Virus record (IMG/VR): IMGVR_UViG_3300009108_000751
Span: 62,001-126,000 of that record
DNA from: a virus
DNA length: 64,000 nucleotides
Reading direction: 5' to 3' (one strand)
The notes below the pieces were generated by a model. It was not told the origin of the DNA, did not search any database, and saw only the letters and a list, made by a program, of their open reading frames with translations. Made by a program: the position numbers and the translations under genes. Every line of letters begins with the position of its first letter. Position 1 is the stretch's first letter. Of the stretch, positions 8,059-18,426 are shown one piece after another.

Positions 8059-9609
8059 ATGTATAGACGACTAAAGGCTACTAAAGACACTTACATTACT
8101 AATAAGATTATTCGTAATAGTTTTAGGGCAACTGATTCCAATGTAGGCGAAGGAGCTACTCTAGATCTTTTTAAGCTTTATAATGAGAATAAGATTGCTG
8201 GTGATGACACTCCTATTGAGCTTACTCGGATTCTAATAAAATTTGACTTGAATCCCCTGCGCGCCCTCACGGGAAGCATACTTGACATAGACAGCACTTC
8301 CTTTAGGTGTGACTTAAAGCTTCACGATGTGTACGGAGGTCAAACTCTTCCTTCTAATTTCAAGGTTGCAGTCTTTCCTCTTTCACGATCATTTGATGAA
8401 GGAGTAGGAAGAGATGTTGTAAAGTTTCAAGACATCGACGCCGCCAACTTTATCACATCATCTGTGACAAATGCATCTCCCACGACCTGGCACCTTACAG
8501 GGGCAAATAAGCAAGGCCTTTTGGGTGCAGCGGATCTGGATATAATATCGTCTGGTAACTTAAACGATGGCGACGGTGTCGCTTTCTTGTATAGCGAGCA
8601 GACTTTCTTAGATGGTACTGAGGATCTTTCTGTCGATGTGACAAAGGTAGTTTCTGCTACATTAGCAAACCAGATACCTGATTTTGGATTTAGAATATCC
8701 TTTTCAGGAACGCAAGAGACAGATACAAAATCTAGATTTGTTAAGCGCTTTGCATCTCGCCACAATAGCAACACAAGAAAACAACCCTCTCTAGACGTTA
8801 GATATGACGATACTATTCAAGATTATCATAAGTCCTTCTTTTTTAACCTCTCAGGATCAATCTTTCTAAACAATTTTGAAAGAGGGCATGCGGCAAACGT
8901 AGTATCAGGCGCCGCCCTAACCCAGATCTCAGGCGACGATTGCATGAATTTAAAATTGCAGACGGGGTCGTACCAGAAAGTAGTATTGGCATCGCAGCAC
9001 TCTTACCCTGGAGGAACTTTGTTTTCCACCGGCGTATACTCAGCTTCATTTGCAATTGATAGCTTTGGTTCTTCTTCTGTAGACAATAACAATACGCTTG
9101 AGGATTTCATAAGGGACAGCGGATCAGTAACATTCACAACGTTTTGGCAGTCTATAGATGAAACAGTAGGTTACCATACGGGAAGCCTTAAAGTTATGGC
9201 TTCTGATACAACAGCATTTGATAATGATCCTGTTAGGTACACCCTGAATATAGCAAATCTTAAGGGAGCTTATAAGTCTGGACAAAAAGTTAGGCTAAGA
9301 ATGGTTGCTTTTGATGCAGACGAACAAGTAAAAGCCCTTAAGCTTCCGCTTTATCGATCTAGCATGATTTTAACCAAGTGCTATTATAGAATTAGAGACA
9401 CATACTCAGACGATGTAGTTATTCCTTTTGATGATGGCGACGGATATAATGGTACCCTTATGTCAACCGATTCAAAAGGAATGTATTTTGATATTTTTAC
9501 CGACGACCTGGACATGGGAAGAGTTTTCACAATTGATGTGAAGATAAAGAGAGATAACTCAACTCAAATATTCAAAAATGTCGGAGGAACTTTTAGGATA
9601 GATCCCTAA
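8059..9609 (+). CDS. Baseplate or tail structural protein (DNRLRE-like start)
   Basis: The 516-residue product opens with YRRLKATKDTYITNKI and goes on with LFKLYNENKIAGDDTPIELTRILIKFDL, which resembles the start of DNRLRE-type beta domains seen in secreted and virion proteins. The rest is rich in beta-type sequence with Ser, Thr, Asp and Asn. It starts with ATG ten bases after gp6 and its stop overlaps the next start (TAATG). Its place between gp6 and a gp7-like protein argues for a wedge or baseplate-periphery role. I cannot assign it to a T4 protein. Confidence 0.6.
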   Translation: MYRRLKATKDTYITNKIIRNSFRATDSNVGEGATLDLFKLYNENKIAGDDTPIELTRILIKFDLNPLRALTGSILDIDSTSFRCDLKLHDVYGGQTLPSNFKVAVFPLSRSFDEGVGRDVVKFQDIDAANFITSSVTNASPTTWHLTGANKQGLLGAADLDIISSGNLNDGDGVAFLYSEQTFLDGTEDLSVDVTKVVSATLANQIPDFGFRISFSGTQETDTKSRFVKRFASRHNSNTRKQPSLDVRYDDTIQDYHKSFFFNLSGSIFLNNFERGHAANVVSGAALTQISGDDCMNLKLQTGSYQKVVLASQHSYPGGTLFSTGVYSASFAIDSFGSSSVDNNNTLEDFIRDSGSVTFTTFWQSIDETVGYHTGSLKVMASDTTAFDNDPVRYTLNIANLKGAYKSGQKVRLRMVAFDADEQVKALKLPLYRSSMILTKCYYRIRDTYSDDVVIPFDDGDGYNGTLMSTDSKGMYFDIFTDDLDMGRVFTIDVKIKRDNSTQIFKNVGGTFRIDP

Positions 9610-12600
9610 TGTCTTCGAAAGACAGATTACAAAACCAGCGCCCAGGCGTTTTTAGACCTTCCGTCGTGAGGGATGAAGGCGGTGGAGCAGGAGTAGTTAG
9701 ATTCATTACCCGGGCCGATCTTGATGCTGGGATATCTTATGAAGACTATTTCATTTACGATGAAAGTACGGGAATAAAATCAACGCAACAAATCCCGGTT
9801 GATTTTAGCAAGTTTCAAAATCATACATTTTTTAATTCTGCCCAAGCTAATGTCAATGTCACTTTTAACAGTCTTATTAATCACTATCCTTTCGATGGAT
9901 CACGAAAAGAATTAGAAAAGTTTTTGAACGGCCTTACGGGTTTTGATAATTACGTTCTTTCACAGTTTCCTACAAATTTAGGTGCACTCGTATTCTCCGG
10001 ATCGACGTCCGGAGCAGCAGATTCTGGGACATACATCGAAGTAAAAGACTTTTCAGGTGCAGATTTTGTCGACTTCTCATCAGATCGATCTGGAAAGAGC
10101 GTGCTCGCCCTGGATGAGAAAAGCTATACTGTAGAAACTCAGATTTTCCCTGCACCTCTAGCCAACGGTAATGAAGTACTTTTTCAAAAAGTTTCTGGTA
10201 GTACAAACGGCTACACGATGGCTATGAAATCTAACGTATCTACGACGGCTGCCGAAGTGATGTTTGCAATACGATCTGGGTCCGCCAACTTAATAGTATC
10301 AGCTTCTATCCCTAAAAATGAATTTAGCCACATTGCTGCTGTTTACGACAGATCTAAAGATGAGGGCAGGTTAAAGCTATATCTTAATTCTAAGCTTGTT
10401 GGGACTTCTTCCAATACTGCGATTTTCGGGCCCATAGACTTCAATAATTCATCTCTCTTTATTGGAACCGGCAGCATTCACCAGGGAATCTTGCATGATA
10501 GCGCAAACTTCACCCCCAGCAGGACATTCTCTGGCTCTTTGGACGAAGTGAGAATTTTTCAAGAAGCAAGAACTGAGCATCAATTAAAGTCCAATCAAGA
10601 GAGAAATGTATTCGCATCAGATCCGCTTCGTCTTTACTATAAGTTTAATGAGCCCTCATCTAGTTTCGGAGATAATTCAATTGTCTTAGATAGCAGCGGA
10701 AAATCCCTGCATTCTCGTGTATCTAACTACACGGTTTATAACAGGGTTACATCAAGTTATCCGGCAGCTCTTTCGTCTGAAGAAAGAAAATTCAATCCGG
10801 TGCTTTTCCCACAATTTGAAAAAGTTATCGATCTTAACGAAAAGTTGCTGGCATCTGCTAGCACATATGATAATGCGAATCCAAACCTTATAACAAGGCT
10901 TGTTCCATCACACTATTTTGATGAGGGCAAAAATTACTTTGCCATGAACACTACAGACGGTGACCTGATACTGCCGTACACCGGATCTTCAATTCCGGGA
11001 TCTGGTGATCTAGGCAGCTCACAGGTTCTAACTGCAATGCTTTTTGTGTGGGCTAAGTTTTTTGACGAGCTTAAAACATCCACAGACCAGTTCTCTAAAG
11101 TCTTAGATCCTGCATACACAAGCGATGAAGGGCTATCAGATTCATTCATTATGTTCCTCGTGAATCATTACGGTTTTGAACCGCCACCTATTCTTACAAA
11201 AGCGACCGCAGAGCAGTACTTTCACGGAGAAAATGTAAAGGGAACCTATACTAACATAGCAGAAAGCCTGCAGTCTATCAGGAACCAGATCCTTAGAAGG
11301 TTCCTTGTAAACATAAAGGATATCATTAGTTCGAAAGGTACGATCCACAGTGTCAAAGCAGCTTTGAGAGCTACTGGCCTGGATCCTGATATCTTAGTTA
11401 GAATCAAAGAATACGGCGGCCCTAAAAAATTTAGCTTCGCTCAGATGAGAACCAATCGATCAACCATACAGTCTTCTATAGACTTTAGTGGGTCAATGAA
11501 CAATACCCGAAATGAGACCATCGATGCGCAAGGATTCACAACATCATCTCCTCGGTTAATAGCTGACTTTTTGACAGGATCGAGAAGGTCTGTAGGTTTT
11601 CCTGAGCCCGTAGGTACATTTGTTCAGCCAAATACAACCTTTGGTGGCTACCACGGAGTAAGCAATGATCTCTCCGACGGATTGTTAACATCTGGGTCTT
11701 GGTCTTATGAGGGAATATATCGATTCCCAGTATCGGGTAGCTTTGCGCTTACACAATCAGCGGCCAGAATCCACATAACAGGAACAACAGCACCTTCTAC
11801 CAAGCACGGTGTCGCCGCCAACTTGCTAGTGATGTCCGGCGCGTCTCCTTCTGTTAAGCTCTTTCTTCGGGCTACCACAGATGCCTATACTGCCGCTGCA
11901 AAGAGGCCTCTTGAGATAACGCTTCCTGGGCCAGATGTGATGGATGGTGAAAAATGGAATCTTTCCTTTGGCAGGATAAGAAACGACCAGGCAGGAACTC
12001 ATCTCTCATCATCGTACTTCTTGAGATGTGCCAAGCAAGAAGGTGGCAGGATATTTGAGTCTTACACGACAGCTTCTTTTTACAAGGAAGACCCGACAGG
12101 CACTGCGTCAAAAGTAGTTTTCCAAAAATCAGGATCCCTAAACACCTCAGGATCGTTTATTGTCATCGGATCCCAGTCTCTGGATACATCTGCAAATTTA
12201 TTCTTAAACGGGCCAGATATTGATGATCAGGCCCAGATAACAAATTTCAGCGGCGAAGTAGCTCAGGTCCGATTTTGGTCAAAAGCGCTCACTGAACCTG
12301 AGTGGAAAGAACATGTAAGGAATCCAACTTCTGTAGGCGTTGAAGCCCCTAGAAAGAATTTTAATTTCAACACAGCGATTACAGGTGCTTTTGAAAGGCT
12401 AAGAATGGATCTTTCCATAGACCAGCCGATCTCAGCATCAGATTCCTCCGGCCAGATTATCTTGACAGACTTCTCGCAAAACAATATTCATGGCACAGGA
12501 TCTGCTTTTGAAGCTTCTAAGACACTGTTTAATTTTGAGAAAGTCAACTTCACTACACTTCCGCCCGCATTTGATGATCTTGAAAACTCTAACAAGATTC

Positions 12601-13121
12601 GACCGCGAAGCTTTGTAAGCTCTTCTAATATTACTGATTTTAGCGCTGCAAAAGCTCCTCTTTATGAGATACCTCCCAACGATCAGCCCCAGGATGACGC
12701 AAGGTTCTCTATAGATTTCTCAGTAACGTCTGCGTTAAACGAAGATATTGTCACTATGTTTGGAACGCTTGACGAGATAGATGACGCTCTTGGCGGAGCC
12801 AATTTACAGTTTTCAGCTGATTATCCCCAACTCCAGGTTTTGCGTGATAATTACTTTAACAAGCTAGAGGAAAAAGTAAGCTTTAAGCAATTTTTAGAAT
12901 TCTTTAGGTGGTTTGATACATCTGTTGGAACCATGCTTGAACAACTCGTTCCAAAAAATTCTAATTTCTTAGGTGTTAACTTTGTTATAGAGCCTCACAG
13001 TCTAGAGCGAGCCAAAGTTCAGTACCAGTATAATGGACAGTATATCGGCGAAGACTTTAGGACTGATCTTAAGGGCCAGTATCTATTACAGCTAATTGAA
13101 GGAAGAGCGAGCAAGTTCTGA
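9609..13121 (+). CDS. Large baseplate wedge protein with two LamG-like domains, gp7/gpI-like core
   Basis: The 1170-residue protein has two concanavalin/LamG-like jelly rolls. The first is at about residues 160-320 (SYTVETQIFP, HIAAVYDR, SGSLDEVRIF), the second at about 700-910 (KWNLSFGRI, FSGEVAQVRFWSKALTEPEW). Between them, near residue 568, lies NIKDIISSKGTIHSVKAALR, which matches the KGT motif of the P2 gpI/T4 gp7 family as I know it. A wedge protein with carbohydrate-binding insertions is the best reading. Start and stop overlap both neighbours (TAATG and TGATG). LamG-like folds bind glycans or stabilise virions; which applies here is open. Confidence 0.6.
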   Translation: MSSKDRLQNQRPGVFRPSVVRDEGGGAGVVRFITRADLDAGISYEDYFIYDESTGIKSTQQIPVDFSKFQNHTFFNSAQANVNVTFNSLINHYPFDGSRKELEKFLNGLTGFDNYVLSQFPTNLGALVFSGSTSGAADSGTYIEVKDFSGADFVDFSSDRSGKSVLALDEKSYTVETQIFPAPLANGNEVLFQKVSGSTNGYTMAMKSNVSTTAAEVMFAIRSGSANLIVSASIPKNEFSHIAAVYDRSKDEGRLKLYLNSKLVGTSSNTAIFGPIDFNNSSLFIGTGSIHQGILHDSANFTPSRTFSGSLDEVRIFQEARTEHQLKSNQERNVFASDPLRLYYKFNEPSSSFGDNSIVLDSSGKSLHSRVSNYTVYNRVTSSYPAALSSEERKFNPVLFPQFEKVIDLNEKLLASASTYDNANPNLITRLVPSHYFDEGKNYFAMNTTDGDLILPYTGSSIPGSGDLGSSQVLTAMLFVWAKFFDELKTSTDQFSKVLDPAYTSDEGLSDSFIMFLVNHYGFEPPPILTKATAEQYFHGENVKGTYTNIAESLQSIRNQILRRFLVNIKDIISSKGTIHSVKAALRATGLDPDILVRIKEYGGPKKFSFAQMRTNRSTIQSSIDFSGSMNNTRNETIDAQGFTTSSPRLIADFLTGSRRSVGFPEPVGTFVQPNTTFGGYHGVSNDLSDGLLTSGSWSYEGIYRFPVSGSFALTQSAARIHITGTTAPSTKHGVAANLLVMSGASPSVKLFLRATTDAYTAAAKRPLEITLPGPDVMDGEKWNLSFGRIRNDQAGTHLSSSYFLRCAKQEGGRIFESYTTASFYKEDPTGTASKVVFQKSGSLNTSGSFIVIGSQSLDTSANLFLNGPDIDDQAQITNFSGEVAQVRFWSKALTEPEWKEHVRNPTSVGVEAPRKNFNFNTAITGAFERLRMDLSIDQPISASDSSGQIILTDFSQNNIHGTGSAFEASKTLFNFEKVNFTTLPPAFDDLENSNKIRPRSFVSSSNITDFSAAKAPLYEIPPNDQPQDDARFSIDFSVTSALNEDIVTMFGTLDEIDDALGGANLQFSADYPQLQVLRDNYFNKLEEKVSFKQFLEFFRWFDTSVGTMLEQLVPKNSNFLGVNFVIEPHSLERAKVQYQYNGQYIGEDFRTDLKGQYLLQLIEGRASKF

Positions 13122-14512
13122 TGAAGACAGGTAAAAATACATCAAAATTCCAATATAATTCATCAAAAGAGAACCAGATAACGGGTTCAAGCGCCCAGTT
13201 TCCTGTTCGTAGACTCTACGGGGGCATACCACCTGTCGCTGCTACTTCAACACTAACGTTTACCGGGACAGGGTCTATCGGAGCCACTATAACATTAGTA
13301 AATACTGCCCAGCTAAGCAGGACCTATACAGTCGCTTCTTCACTCGACGCTGCAGCAAGAGAGTTCCGAGCAACATCTGCGACCCAGGCCCGAGATGATC
13401 TGACAACATGCATCGAAGCTTCAGCAGGCCACAATGGAACAATCATCACTTCAGGGACCTCGACCACCATATTGACCCTCACCCAAGCTGAAGTCGGTAA
13501 GGCTGGAAATACTATAATTCTCTCAAGCAGCTTGAACGTGACCCTGTCTCCCCTAACAGGGAGCTTCTCAGGTGGTCAGGATGGTCGCGACCAGAAATAT
13601 AACCCGCATGCTAAAGAGTACGTTATTGGTGGGGGCTCCGGGAGCTTCACAGCCCAGATTGATCCTTATCGTCAAGGTGTTTCAATACTAACAGATAATC
13701 AGCGCGCCCAGGCAGCACTTCCAACTTTTGATCCAAAGAATACAGGCATTGAAGAAAAATATATTTTTGGGCAGTCCACGCTCTCAGAATTTGCTTGGCC
13801 CTTCATAGAGAAGCCAAACATGGAAAACATCGGTGCAACCGAAGGGCTTTTTGCTTTTGCTCAGGGTAGTATAGCAACTTCATCATTTGTCGATCTAGAG
13901 TATGAAGTTATACAGGCAGATAAGCGATATATTCTAGGAAACATCCTTAACGGGACTGCGGAAGTTTTATCAAGCGTCCGATCAGCATTTGATCCAAAGA
14001 TTTTCTCTCGATCCCTTGATCCAATAGGATCTGATACCCGAACAGGAATCAAAGCGGATATCATGGAGGGAAATTCTTTCTATATGAAGGGTACAAGCAC
14101 GGTTAAGCCCTTAATCCCAATGACTGTGTTTGGCAATTCTCCTTTCGTAGATGGATTTGGAGTTGCAGGTATTGGAATCACAGGTAATCCTGCCAGTATG
14201 TCTCTAGCATCAGGTACAGTTTTTGCTCCTAATAGAAGACATGCCCTGGGAGAGAAATTATACTTTAATGAGACTTACGGCCCAGTACCCTTCGATGAGA
14301 CAGATTTTGAGAGCAGAATGTTTACAAAGGCCCAGATAAACAGTCTTAATTTAGATGCTGACTTTAAGACTGCGCTGCTTAACAATGTGTCAGGATCCAC
14401 AGAAGATCTAATCCCAGACGGTTTTAAATCCGCACGAACAGGATTTATATTTACAAACAATGGATTAAACGTGGACTCCATCGCGTTTGGAGGCCTGAGA
14501 AGAGATGCCTAA
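13121..14512 (+). CDS. Tail or baseplate structural protein, unknown family
   Basis: The 463-residue product starts at an ATG overlapping the previous stop. Residues about 40-155 look like a beta-sandwich module with TLTFTGTGSIGATITLV and later ILTLTQAEVGKAGNTIILS, a pattern common in tail proteins of large marine phages. The remainder, with FIEKPNMENIGATEG and EVLSSVRSAFDP, is not recognisable. It sits between two LamG-containing proteins and overlaps the next start. It is probably part of the distal baseplate or a fibre connector, but that is inferred from position only. Confidence 0.55.
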   Translation: MKTGKNTSKFQYNSSKENQITGSSAQFPVRRLYGGIPPVAATSTLTFTGTGSIGATITLVNTAQLSRTYTVASSLDAAAREFRATSATQARDDLTTCIEASAGHNGTIITSGTSTTILTLTQAEVGKAGNTIILSSSLNVTLSPLTGSFSGGQDGRDQKYNPHAKEYVIGGGSGSFTAQIDPYRQGVSILTDNQRAQAALPTFDPKNTGIEEKYIFGQSTLSEFAWPFIEKPNMENIGATEGLFAFAQGSIATSSFVDLEYEVIQADKRYILGNILNGTAEVLSSVRSAFDPKIFSRSLDPIGSDTRTGIKADIMEGNSFYMKGTSTVKPLIPMTVFGNSPFVDGFGVAGIGITGNPASMSLASGTVFAPNRRHALGEKLYFNETYGPVPFDETDFESRMFTKAQINSLNLDADFKTALLNNVSGSTEDLIPDGFKSARTGFIFTNNGLNVDSIAFGGLRRDA

Positions 14513-17500
14513 GAAGAGACCAGAAAGACTATTAAAGTATGACCTAAAGAAGAAGTTCACGTCAGTGAGCGGTAGCGTATACTTCTCTTCGGGAGACCCT
14601 ACTGAGCACTTGATTCTATGGGCTCGGGCAGCTACAAAAGCCGCTGTGCCCACTACAGCTGAAGACGCTTCCGGCGTAGGGCACTCTGTGGAATTCCAAG
14701 ATTCAGGAGGCTCGGGCGGAGGCGGTCAAAACCAGACTGCTCTTACTACACCCTTCTCTTCTCTAAATCTAGCTAATGTAAATTCCGCGGCTCGATTTCC
14801 TAAGTCATCTACTGTCTATGTAAATGTGGAAGATGCCGCCGATCTCTCATTCGGTGACGGATCAACAGACAGCTCATTCAGCTTATCGACTTGGGTTCAA
14901 ATAACGAGCGCATCTTCTACGGTAGGGCTAGTCCAGAAAGGCTTAGGAACCGGCCTCTCTCCTAATGAATATAAAATCTTTTATCATGATGGTGATCTCA
15001 CGGGTTCTCTTTCTGACGTTTCTGCAAGTGCCGCTCTTAACTTCTTGGCGTCCCCTGGCGCATTATTTTCTGAGAATACTTGGCACCACATAGCATTCAC
15101 ATACAATAATTCACTTACCAAAACCGGAAGAGGTAAGTTCTACTTTGACGGTAGGTTTATTTCGGGTTCGTGCAGTGAAACTGGAACTTATGTTGCTATG
15201 GAGGCAGGCGCCGGCGACCTTAGAATAGCAGAAAACATGAACAACCAACCGATGGAGTTCATGCAAGCCGCAATTTGGACAGGAAAGGTTCTCTCTGCAG
15301 AGGATATCAATGCGCTCTACAATGCCTCAAAGGGTATAAAAGATGTTGCTAAGCAGCGTGTTTACGTAGGGTCTACTGGTATCACCTCGCTCCCAGTGCG
15401 CCCCTATCTGCAGTCAATCGATAATGCTACAGGATCTTATCCTTCCACATATCGGCTCGGTGATTCCAGGACAGGTCACTATTCCTCCTCTTTCGACGAC
15501 ACCTCGGCGATAAGGTTTCAAAAGCAAGGCACAAATTCAGGCCTAAGTGCTCAAGTAACCCTAGGGCAGCAACTTAGACAGGGAAGTCAGTACTCTGGAT
15601 CTCTGGTGGTTGCCCCTAATTCACTACCTGATCTAGCGCTAACTAGTTCTGCTACTAGTGTGATACCAGGGGTCTCTGACGCCCGGGTTCGATTTACCCC
15701 AGGTGACGATTTCACTCCTTATGTTGAAGCCAACCAATACGCCGCCGACGAAACGGCAACAGGAGATGCATTTTGGGCCACGGGAACACTTCCTTCTATA
15801 GTGGGGCAAGGTTTTACGAACCCCTTGTGGTCAAAAACAAAGATTGAGATTGACCTTAATCCCACGACCACATCTGAGATCTTTTGGTCGACAGGATCGT
15901 CGGCGTCTCCTATTGGATCTGGTTTCTCGTACTATAATTTCGATCTTAACCAGTGGGAGATGTTAGGATGTGATATTACTGGAAGTGCGGTTGATTACGT
16001 TAACGCTATTCCTGCGGTCGCTACGGGATCTCTTCTGGCATATGTTCCTGGGCAAAACACATCCTGGGCAGGCCTAGATTCAGTTAGTGATATTATTCGA
16101 CTCCAGTCCGGATATCCTACTACTTACGCAGGCTTCCCGTCAGCCACTCAGTTTAATGCAACTTCTTCGCAGCTTTTTGATGTAAGCTCTGTTATAAGAC
16201 ACCCTTTTATGGTCGAAAAAATCGCCTATGAGTTTAGCGGATCTCTTCCCCTAGGGACACAAAATAACCTAGCAGAAAAGACGTATTTCAATTTTGGGAT
16301 CCTCAATCATCACCAAAATTCTCGACTTTTAAATTCCTTTGCTACAACTTACTTTAACAGTGGGACAAACCAAACAGGTACTCCCAGCACAAATCCATCC
16401 AACTATAGCATGGAGCAAATGCGAGCAGTTGCTGAACGACGCATTACTGTTCCTAAGGACCTCGTCGCCAATGGTGTAGTTGCAATATGTGAAAATTTTG
16501 TTACCAAGCCTATGCAGAGAAGAGATCTGAATATTCAAGTTCCTGCATCACCTTCCCCTTCTGGCAACTCATACAGGGGAACGACGGGATCATTTGTGCT
16601 TAGCATGTCTGCAAATACTCCAGTATATGCGCCAACACTCCAGTATCATAAAGCTTTCACTTCCGGCGGAGGCAGAAAAGGGTGGTCGGGAAACAGTAAT
16701 GATCTTTATAGGTTTTTGTCTTACCAGGGCGGCGGCCGAAGCGGCCTTACTAACGGGATAGACGGAGGTCTTCTTTCTACTGGGCGATCATTCGCAAGAT
16801 CGAATGCTGCCGCAAATTTATCAGGCTCACTTAAAATAATTAGATTTGATGTTGCAACTTCTGGGTTAGGATTCCAGGTATACGATAAAGTTCGACAAGA
16901 TTCACCTTATCTTCTCATGCCCGGTGACAAGCTTAGTTTTTACTGGGCTAACCAGAAGTGGATCGAGTACTCTAATACAACTGAGGATGATGTTAGCAAG
17001 TTTAAGCTCCAGATACACCCAGGACAAGGGAAGCTCGTCCTATATGGCTCCATGATCCGCGATGGAAGAGAGTTTCACCAAGGGCTTAACCAGCACTTGA
17101 CATCGGATGCCATCCACGAGGACGTTCAAAGTTCTGCTACAGATAGCACACCGTACTGCCTCGACCAGTTTAACGTAGAGTATTATCAAACCTATTCAGG
17201 GTCTTACAGTGACTACGCTGTGAAGGGAATACAGTCTAGAAATCCCACGGTAGGCGCTGGAAGGTTAAGCCTAGTACCTCACAGCGTCGTCGGGGGTCAA
17301 GCAGGTACCACAGGTTCTATTTTAAGGGGCGTTCGCTTGGTGGATCTGAATGAACGCTACTTGGATTCCCTGTTCGTGGATCCGAACACTGTTGCCAGGG
17401 TAAATGAGCAAGCTTTTGTGAAACAGCTCAATAACACAGTAGGAACAATATCGCCTGACAGCTCCTTGGGATATTATGTGCTAGGCAGTGCAGATAGCAA

Positions 17501-18404
17501 TTCTAGCGTTTCCAAGTCAGACAGAGTTTGGCCAAGGTCATTTCCTTTTGATGACAGGTATGGCGGAAGCAACCTTGAAAGAGTGGAATCACCGTCTGCA
17601 GCAAGAGTATTAAAAGATTTTACCAATACCGACAACGGAAAAACTCGCAAAAGAAGCGCTAGTATGCTAACAGTCCTCGCAGGACCTCAAGATTCAGGAG
17701 ACTCAAGCACTCAAGTCTACACAGTTATGGACTTTGTGAACACTACTACTTATGAAGCCCTCCAGGAGCAAAGCAGGCAGTTTCTTAAGTACTTCTTTGG
17801 CTTTGGAGACAGTATTGATTATAACCTTCCTCGTGCTGTAAAAAATATGGGGACAGGAACAAACAACTCTTTTCACATCGGCAACGATGTGGAGATCCGA
17901 GGCTTTAAGTACGGGCTCATAAGTGCACTACCGACATTTACTTCCGCTGTTTATCGAAGAGATAGGTTCGGACAAGCTCGGGATATGTTTGAGCAAAGGC
18001 AGTACAGCGCATTTGAGAAGCATAGGTTTGAAATGGAAAGTCCTAACCCTAGGGACAACGAAGGAGAAAGAAAGGACATTCCAGGGCAGTTAGCTTCTGC
18101 TGTGTCCATAGAATTTAAGAAAGTTTCTGCAACAGGTGAAGTCGCTGAAATATTACCCTTGACCAAAACAGATTTTGAAAACATAAAAGCCCTTACTAGA
18201 AATAACCTTCGAGGAGTCTGGGGAAGAGGTTGCAACACTGATCCTTTCGCTAGATCCCAAAGACCATACTTTGATTCTAATCCTCTATTCCCATCGGGAA
18301 GCTTCGGCCAGCAAGGCGAGGAAAAACAAGTTGAGTCAATGCTTAATGATTTAAACCAGGGAAGTATTCTTTCCGATATCACACAAACCACGTTTGGAAG
18401 CTAG
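14505..18404 (+). CDS. Large tail structural protein with LamG-like domain
   Basis: The 1299-residue product begins at an ATG inside the end of the previous gene. A basic N-terminus (PKKRPERLLKYDLKKK) is followed by a LamG/concanavalin-like domain at about residues 95-275, with the strands FSLSTWVQI, NTWHHIAFTYNN, GKFYFDGRFISG and FMQAAIWTGKVLSAEDINALY. The long remainder is rich in Ser, Gly, Tyr and Asn and has no motif I can name. A small hairpin (AAGCTA-GAA-TAGCTT, 18398-18412) spans its stop codon. A baseplate-peripheral or fibre-base protein with a glycan-binding module is inferred. Confidence 0.6.
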   Translation: MPKKRPERLLKYDLKKKFTSVSGSVYFSSGDPTEHLILWARAATKAAVPTTAEDASGVGHSVEFQDSGGSGGGGQNQTALTTPFSSLNLANVNSAARFPKSSTVYVNVEDAADLSFGDGSTDSSFSLSTWVQITSASSTVGLVQKGLGTGLSPNEYKIFYHDGDLTGSLSDVSASAALNFLASPGALFSENTWHHIAFTYNNSLTKTGRGKFYFDGRFISGSCSETGTYVAMEAGAGDLRIAENMNNQPMEFMQAAIWTGKVLSAEDINALYNASKGIKDVAKQRVYVGSTGITSLPVRPYLQSIDNATGSYPSTYRLGDSRTGHYSSSFDDTSAIRFQKQGTNSGLSAQVTLGQQLRQGSQYSGSLVVAPNSLPDLALTSSATSVIPGVSDARVRFTPGDDFTPYVEANQYAADETATGDAFWATGTLPSIVGQGFTNPLWSKTKIEIDLNPTTTSEIFWSTGSSASPIGSGFSYYNFDLNQWEMLGCDITGSAVDYVNAIPAVATGSLLAYVPGQNTSWAGLDSVSDIIRLQSGYPTTYAGFPSATQFNATSSQLFDVSSVIRHPFMVEKIAYEFSGSLPLGTQNNLAEKTYFNFGILNHHQNSRLLNSFATTYFNSGTNQTGTPSTNPSNYSMEQMRAVAERRITVPKDLVANGVVAICENFVTKPMQRRDLNIQVPASPSPSGNSYRGTTGSFVLSMSANTPVYAPTLQYHKAFTSGGGRKGWSGNSNDLYRFLSYQGGGRSGLTNGIDGGLLSTGRSFARSNAAANLSGSLKIIRFDVATSGLGFQVYDKVRQDSPYLLMPGDKLSFYWANQKWIEYSNTTEDDVSKFKLQIHPGQGKLVLYGSMIRDGREFHQGLNQHLTSDAIHEDVQSSATDSTPYCLDQFNVEYYQTYSGSYSDYAVKGIQSRNPTVGAGRLSLVPHSVVGGQAGTTGSILRGVRLVDLNERYLDSLFVDPNTVARVNEQAFVKQLNNTVGTISPDSSLGYYVLGSADSNSSVSKSDRVWPRSFPFDDRYGGSNLERVESPSAARVLKDFTNTDNGKTRKRSASMLTVLAGPQDSGDSSTQVYTVMDFVNTTTYEALQEQSRQFLKYFFGFGDSIDYNLPRAVKNMGTGTNNSFHIGNDVEIRGFKYGLISALPTFTSAVYRRDRFGQARDMFEQRQYSAFEKHRFEMESPNPRDNEGERKDIPGQLASAVSIEFKKVSATGEVAEILPLTKTDFENIKALTRNNLRGVWGRGCNTDPFARSQRPYFDSNPLFPSGSFGQQGEEKQVESMLNDLNQGSILSDITQTTFGS

Positions 18405-18426
18405 AATAGCTTGATTTGAGGGATCC

